The notes under the pieces: model-generated
Database searches by the model: none
What the model was told of the DNA's origin: nothing
Seen by the model: the letters and a program-made list of their open reading frames with translations, nothing else
Shown here: piece after piece, positions 59,878 through 64,000 of the stretch
Numbering within the stretch: position 1 is the first letter of the stretch
Layout of the letters: every line of letters begins with the position of its first letter
Made by a program: the position numbers and the translations under genes
Assembly: GCF_015767675.1 (NCBI RefSeq)
Contig: NZ_CP065217.1
Coordinates: 1,550,001 to 1,614,000, forward strand
Source: Vibrio navarrensis
GTDB taxonomy: Bacteria > Pseudomonadota > Gammaproteobacteria > Enterobacterales > Vibrionaceae
Direction: 5' to 3'
DNA: 64,000 bases

Positions 59878-60360
59878 TTAGTCGCGAAAGTTATTGAACT
59901 GGAAAGGTTGCCCTAGCTCTGCGGCACGAATCGCGGCGATCGCTTCTTGCAGGTCGTCCCGCTTTTTACCAGTCACACGAACTTTGTCACCTTGAATTGA
60001 CGCCTGAACTTTCATCTTGGAGTCTTTAATCAGCTTAACGATCTTTTTCGCCATTGGAGTGTCAATACCTTGCAGAAACACAATGTCCTGATGCCAGTTT
60101 TTGCCAGTTTGTTCGGATTGTTTGGCATCCATCGAATTGGCGTCAACTCCACGTTTTGCAAGATGTCCACGCAAAATGTCGCGCATCTGTTTGAGCTGAA
60201 AATCACCTTCAGCGGAAACTTTCACCGTTTCCTCAACCAGCTCAAAACTGGCTTTTACGTTGCGAAAATCAAAACGAGTAGAAAGTTCACGGTTTGAGTT
60301 ATCTACTGCGTTACGCAATTCAACGATGTCGATTTCAGAAACAATGTCAAATGACGGCAT
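59878..60360 (-). CDS. yajQ: YajQ-family nucleotide-binding protein
   Basis: A 160-residue protein with the two-fold RRM-like YajQ architecture. The start [20 protein letters not shown], the segment [19 protein letters not shown] and the end [19 protein letters not shown] are characteristic. YajQ proteins bind RNA or nucleotides, and a Xanthomonas member binds cyclic di-GMP and affects transcription. AAGGAT lies upstream of the ATG. It sits 78 bases downstream of the aroG start-to-stop unit on the same strand and may be read with it. Confidence 0.95.
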   Translation of the reverse strand: MPSFDIVSEIDIVELRNAVDNSNRELSTRFDFRNVKASFELVEETVKVSAEGDFQLKQMRDILRGHLAKRGVDANSMDAKQSEQTGKNWHQDIVFLQGIDTPMAKKIVKLIKDSKMKVQASIQGDKVRVTGKKRDDLQEAIAAIRAAELGQPFQFNNFRD

Positions 60361-60385
60361 GGTTTACGATCCTTAATTTACAATC

Positions 60386-61438
60386 TTATCTGCTTTCTTT
60401 TACCGCTTGAGCTAAAAGCTCCAGCATCTGTTCGGTATCTGCCCAGCCTAAACATGGGTCAGTAATGGATTGGCCGTAATGCAGATTGTTCAAATCTGTC
60501 ATTGGCTGGTTGCCTTCTTCAATAAAGCTTTCAGCCATAATACCTGCCACGTAAGTGCTGCCCGCGCGAATTTGAGCGCAAATGTCTTTCGCGACATCGA
60601 GCTGTTTACGGTGCTGCTTCTCACAGTTGGCATGGCTAAAGTCAACGATGAGGCGCTGCGGCAAATCAAATTCGGCCAGCGCTTTACACGCATTTTCTAC
60701 CGACTGTGCATCGAAGTTTGGCCCAGTGTCACCACCACGTAAGATAATGTGTCCAAATGGGTTACCGCTGGTGCGGTAGACGGTCATGCGGCCATTTTTG
60801 TCAGGCGAGTAGAAGTAGTGAGAAGCCTTGGACGCGCGAATGGCATCTATCGCGATTTTCACGTTACCGTTTGTGCCATTCTTAAACCCAACTGGACAGG
60901 AGAGGGCTGAAGCCATTTCTCGATGGATTTGAGACTCTGTGGTTCTTGCCCCAATAGCGCCCCAAGTGATGAGGTCCGCGATGTATTGACCTGTGATCAT
61001 GTCAAGAAACTCGGTTGCTGTTGCCAAGCCAAGTTTGTTGATATCCAATAGCAGTTTTCTTGCCTTGTGAAGGCCGGCTTCTAGCGCGTAAGAGCCGTCT
61101 AAGTTCGGGTCGGTGATCAGCCCTTTCCAGCCCACTACAGTACGAGGCTTTTCGAAGTAGGTACGCATCACAATGAATAGCTCGTTGCGATATTGATCCT
61201 GAATTTGGCTGAGACGTTTGGCATAGTCGATCGCCGCGTCGGTATCGTGCACCGAACAAGGGCCGACAATCACCAGAAGACGGTTGTCTTTTCCTGTCAA
61301 AATATCTTCAATTTGTCTACGTGACTGAGCGATTCGTTCTGCCACATCATCAGTGATTGGATGTGCACTGCTCAGCTCTGCAGGGGTAGGCATTGGACCC
61401 AGAGGTTGGGTTCTCAATTCATCGGTTTTTAGTGGCAT
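60386..61438 (-). CDS. aroG: 3-deoxy-7-phosphoheptulonate (DAHP) synthase, class I
   Basis: A protein of about 350 residues catalysing the first step of the shikimate pathway, from phosphoenolpyruvate and erythrose-4-phosphate. Landmarks are VIVGPCSVHD near residue 60, the metal and substrate residues in RTYFEKPRT and WKGLITDPNLDGSY, GARTTESQIHREMAS, GFKNGTNG and VDFSHANCEKQH. The frame extends to 61504, but MPLKTDELRTQ at 61438 starts the family N-terminus. Which amino acid inhibits it (Phe, Tyr or Trp) cannot be read with certainty, so the symbol is tentative. Confidence 0.92.
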   Translation of the reverse strand: MPLKTDELRTQPLGPMPTPAELSSAHPITDDVAERIAQSRRQIEDILTGKDNRLLVIVGPCSVHDTDAAIDYAKRLSQIQDQYRNELFIVMRTYFEKPRTVVGWKGLITDPNLDGSYALEAGLHKARKLLLDINKLGLATATEFLDMITGQYIADLITWGAIGARTTESQIHREMASALSCPVGFKNGTNGNVKIAIDAIRASKASHYFYSPDKNGRMTVYRTSGNPFGHIILRGGDTGPNFDAQSVENACKALAEFDLPQRLIVDFSHANCEKQHRKQLDVAKDICAQIRAGSTYVAGIMAESFIEEGNQPMTDLNNLHYGQSITDPCLGWADTEQMLELLAQAVKESR

Positions 61439-61731
61439 GTGATAGCTTTGTTCTTTTATTGCGAAGCGGTAAAGATAACGGAATTGCACCAAGGAATAAA
61501 CCATTTAGCCGTAAACTTATCAATCTAATTGCGTTGTAAACTGTAAACAAGTGAAGGAGATAGGTGGTCTTTGTGCTCACTTTTGGTTCTCGTTAGATAG
61601 CACGCAAATTTCTTTCCCGTCTTTGTATGGCCAATCAGTGACTTAATATGTTTAAAATATGAATAAATATACTTGAAACTTGTTTTTAAGCTCGGTATCG
61701 TCGGTCACATAACTACACAATTGGAGTCGTC

Positions 61732-62526
61732 ATGGAGCATTTTGTTCAGGGAAGCATTCATCCCGCACTGAGTTTGAATTTTGTTTTGCCGCAATCGGCA
61801 GAAAAAAATTCAAAGCGTATCTATTTTTCCACTTCGGCTTGGTATCGCAGCCAAAGCTTGCCAGCCAATGAGTGGGTTTCCTGGCTACAACCTAGATTGT
61901 CAGATGAAACCGAAGGGCCACTTTGTGTCAGAGTGAGTCTAAGTGACTTAACCTTGCCAGAATACGCCTTTTTAGGCATGGTTCAAACGGACTGCATGGA
62001 AGCTAACCCTTTGATGGGAGCTCGCGGAGTGTCGCGTTTTTGCGATATGAATTACAAACCTATTTTTGCGGTAGAGTGCGATGCAATCAAGCAGTTGCGT
62101 GCACAGGGAGTGGACGTTGAGGTCGTCGTCCCTTTTGTACGCACCTTAGCGGATGCGGCGACCATTATCGACTTACTTGCCGAACAAGGCTTGCCACGTG
62201 GTTTGCAGGGGTTGAAAGTGATTTTTAGTATTGATACGCCCTCTGCCGCACTGCTGAGCGACAAACTGCTGCACTATTTTGATGGGTTGGCGATCAATAT
62301 CGAAAATTTGGCTCAGTTCACGCTTGCCGTCGACCAAAGCAATCCATCACATCTACATGCTTACGATGTGCAAAATGATGCGGTACTGGAACTGGTGCAA
62401 AAATCGGTAAAATCCGCAGTCACTGTCAATAAACCCGCTTTAGTTTTGTTGTCGAATCTGGATAAATGGCCGCGTTTACAACAGGCATTGCTTGATATGG
62501 ACTCCGTCGAGTTATTCCACTTCTAA
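61732..62526 (+). CDS. Orphan PEP-synthase-like C-terminal (TIM-barrel) domain protein
   Basis: A 264-residue protein. Residues about 92-204 resemble by eye the PEP/pyruvate-binding C-terminal domain of phosphoenolpyruvate synthase: NPLMGARGVSRF (92-103), FAVECDAIKQLRAQGV, VVVPFVRTLADAA (131-143), TPSAALLSDKLLHYFDGLAI and QFTLAVDQSN. The ATP-grasp and phosphohistidine domains are absent. Key active-site patterns are changed: the CEIP glutamate position reads SIDTP, the GSND loop reads NIEN, and the C-terminal catalytic cysteine segment is missing. It is therefore probably not an active PEP synthase. It is divergent from the DAHP synthase, which uses PEP. Function unknown. Confidence 0.7.
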   Translation: MEHFVQGSIHPALSLNFVLPQSAEKNSKRIYFSTSAWYRSQSLPANEWVSWLQPRLSDETEGPLCVRVSLSDLTLPEYAFLGMVQTDCMEANPLMGARGVSRFCDMNYKPIFAVECDAIKQLRAQGVDVEVVVPFVRTLADAATIIDLLAEQGLPRGLQGLKVIFSIDTPSAALLSDKLLHYFDGLAINIENLAQFTLAVDQSNPSHLHAYDVQNDAVLELVQKSVKSAVTVNKPALVLLSNLDKWPRLQQALLDMDSVELFHF

Positions 62527-62663
62527 ACATTGTCTGGTGTTCGAATAAATAGCAAGGGAGAGCCATGAGTTGTTAATCTGGCTCTCTTTTTTATTAACAA
62601 CTCTTTGACATTGTGGGTGCGATTGCACAAACTGGTCTGACTAGTTTTCATGGAAGAATGTCG

Positions 62664-63140
62664 ATGCTCAGCCCAATTCAAAAAGCCAATCTCTATCTGA
62701 ACATGTTCGGTTTTACTAAAGTACCGTTGATCTGGCTCTGTCGGCCGAAAATCATCGCCATTAATGAAAAAATGGTGGAGGTCAAAATCCCGCTGCGTAA
62801 GCGAACTAAAAATCATCTAAACAGTATGTATTTTGGTGCGTTGGCGGTGGGTGCTGACGTGGCTGGCGGTTTCCTTGCTATGAGCAAAGCGAGCAATCAA
62901 GGGGAAAAAATTTCGCTGGCTTTCAAAGGCGTGAAAGCGGAATTTCTCAAACGGCCAGAGGCAGACGTGCACTTTGTCTGTCACGATGGGGATGTGATTG
63001 ACCGCATGTTGCAACAAACGCTTGAAACGGGTGAGCGAGTCAATCATGATGTGCGTATTACCGCGTTATGTCCCACTTTGCACGGGAGCGAGCCGATGGC
63101 GCAATTTGATCTGACACTCTCTATCAAAAAGTGTTCCTGA
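62664..63140 (+). CDS. DUF4442 (hotdog-fold, thioesterase-like) protein
   Basis: A protein of about 158 residues. The pattern VKIPLRKRTKNHLNSMYFGALAVGADVAGG matches the DUF4442/YiiD-C hotdog family, whose N and G residues line an acyl-thioester site in relatives. The frame opens at a GTG at 62613, and ATGs occur at 62658 and 62664; GGAAG at 62652-62656 is well spaced only for 62664. The substrate is unknown; a CoA-thioester role is an inference from the fold. Confidence 0.78.
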   Translation: MLSPIQKANLYLNMFGFTKVPLIWLCRPKIIAINEKMVEVKIPLRKRTKNHLNSMYFGALAVGADVAGGFLAMSKASNQGEKISLAFKGVKAEFLKRPEADVHFVCHDGDVIDRMLQQTLETGERVNHDVRITALCPTLHGSEPMAQFDLTLSIKKCS

Positions 63141-63182
63141 TGAGTCAGTGGCGGAAAATTCTGAATTTCCGCCACGCCGTTG

Positions 63183-63920
63183 CTAAGAGTTTAACTTTTT
63201 CTCATTGATGATTTTTTGGATACGCGGGTTGAGATCCTTTCCATGGCGTGTTTCATATTCTTCTCTTTGTAAGTCGTTGAGGTTTTTCACCGAATGACTA
63301 GGAAGGGCATATTCAACCAGCTCTGTTTTAAGATCGCCTCGTTCTTCAAGGCGTTTTGCCTCAAGATAATACTTCTTAAATAAAGCATCGAGTTTGTTTT
63401 CAGCGACTCGGCTTAAGTCATAAAGTTTGTTTTGAATTAGCCATTTTTCTAATTTATTTTCTGGCTTTCTGGATAAAACACGTAGGCGGCTATCTAACAG
63501 CTCTTCACTGGTTAAGGCATCACGTAATACCCAAAGCTCTCCCATTTGAGGTGGCCAACTGTTACCCAGTTGGATGCGCTCGTGGCAATGTTTTAAGACT
63601 CGATTTAAGCCATTTGGGTCGATTGATTCTGCAAAGACAATGAATTTCCCAGTGGGCAAACTGCCATATTGGTATTCCCATTGCGTTTCATAAACACTTA
63701 GAAAAGAGCCAAATACATGCAGGCACCAGTCTGAAGGCTCGTTGTTACTCTCTTCGGTGATGGCATGGTCAAAACGTTGGCTTTTTTCCTCGCTGAATGA
63801 GCTGCTGCCTGAATCGCTCAGATGGGCTAAGCTTTGGTTTATACCCATTTGCCGAAGTTTGGTTTCTATCTCCTGAATGTTCTGAGGTTTTCGTTTGCTG
63901 TCTTTCATTGAGTTTCTCAT
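63183..63920 (-). CDS. Hypothetical protein, possibly lambda-P-like replication factor
   Basis: A 245-residue protein without signal peptide or membrane segment. The N-terminal 60 residues are polar and probably disordered. A folded part follows (WCLHVFGSFLSVYETQWEYQ) leading to GLNRVLKHCHERIQLGNSWP, PPQMGELWVL. This spacing, ending in a proline-rich WPP motif, resembles the helicase-loader protein P of phage lambda and related chromosomal proteins, but the similarity is weak. The C-terminus is rich in charged residues. Its first 152 bases overlap the end of an upstream frame on the same strand. Starts at 63908 or 63848 are also possible. Confidence 0.55.
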   Translation of the reverse strand: MRNSMKDSKRKPQNIQEIETKLRQMGINQSLAHLSDSGSSSFSEEKSQRFDHAITEESNNEPSDWCLHVFGSFLSVYETQWEYQYGSLPTGKFIVFAESIDPNGLNRVLKHCHERIQLGNSWPPQMGELWVLRDALTSEELLDSRLRVLSRKPENKLEKWLIQNKLYDLSRVAENKLDALFKKYYLEAKRLEERGDLKTELVEYALPSHSVKNLNDLQREEYETRHGKDLNPRIQKIINEKKLNS

Positions 63921-63999
63921 TTATTAGCCAATATTGAAGTTTGTTTTCAAGCCGAGCAATGGTTAACAGTTCACTGGCTTTGGATTTATGCCAAAGTAC
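63769..63999 (-). CDS. C-terminal end of an unidentified gene, possibly DnaT/primosome-like
   Basis: On the minus strand a frame is open from the window edge to a TGA at 63771-63769, giving 76 residues. The translation includes KASELLTIARLENKLQYWL and ends LSPSERFRQQLIQRGKKPTF, which reads like a real basic protein tail. It overlaps the next gene's N-terminal part in another frame. A DnaT-like identity is a guess based on the lambda-P-like neighbour. Confidence 0.4.
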   Translation of the reverse strand, partial: VLWHKSKASELLTIARLENKLQYWLINEKLNERQQTKTSEHSGDRNQTSANGYKPKLSPSERFRQQLIQRGKKPTF

Positions 64000-64000
64000 A

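Noticed and set aside
61505..61560. TyrR box upstream of the DAHP synthase
   Set aside because: TGTAAA-like words occur, but not the paired TGTAAA-N6-TTTACA arrangement.

Overview
The window looks like chromosomal DNA of a Vibrio, possibly of the V. vulnificus group. This rests on the gamma-proteobacterial gene set (prpB-prpC-acnD-prpF-prpE, queE-queC, rlmI, tusE, yccA, yajQ, aapJQMP), two chemotaxis receptors, and a giant LapA/FrhA-type adhesin beside a TolC/OmpA pair. The species is an inference. I saw no rRNA, tRNA, insertion sequence, prophage or CRISPR array.

Layout. 1-1.4 kb: the end of a nitrite/formate channel gene, then a stand-alone uroporphyrinogen-III methyltransferase for siroheme. 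1.6-5.2 kb: a cold-shock protein with a long leader, a GAF/HD-GYP-like protein and a chemotaxis receptor. 5.4-9.5 kb (minus strand): a TauE/SafE permease and a complete tripartite tricarboxylate transporter, tctC-tctB-tctA. 10.0-18.8 kb (plus strand): a GntR/FCD regulator followed by the methylcitrate-cycle genes prpB, prpC, acnD, prpF and prpE. The region between tctC and the regulator carries four copies of a TGTCGACA-type palindrome, so transporter and pathway are probably controlled together. 19-25.5 kb: a GNAT enzyme, a Nudix-PAP2 fusion, a Cof-type HAD phosphatase, queE-queC and a TPR protein with a degenerate GGDEF domain.

25.7-49.6 kb is the most distinctive region. A TolC-like/OmpA-like pair (minus strand) lies divergent from a roughly 21-kb adhesin gene. 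The adhesin has a LapA-like N-terminus with a TAAG site (the LapG protease motif), six 84-residue Ig-like repeats, further Ig-like units, 94-residue cadherin-like units, about 12 kb of nearly identical 309-bp (103-residue) repeats, then PA14, von Willebrand A and RTX domains and a type-I secretion C-terminus. The repeat block contains many recurrent single-base deletions and shuffled stretches. Both ends of the gene are clean and open, so I read the breaks mainly as assembly or consensus errors; as written, however, the gene is not one open frame.

49.6-64 kb holds housekeeping genes: rlmI, a second chemotaxis receptor, acyP, tusE, a Bax-inhibitor-1 family protein, the general amino-acid ABC transporter aapJQMP, a CysG-like protein whose methyltransferase half is vestigial (complemented by the stand-alone enzyme at 0.6 kb), yajQ, a DAHP synthase, an orphan PEP-synthase-like C-terminal domain, a DUF4442 protein, and at the right edge two overlapping genes that may be replication-related.
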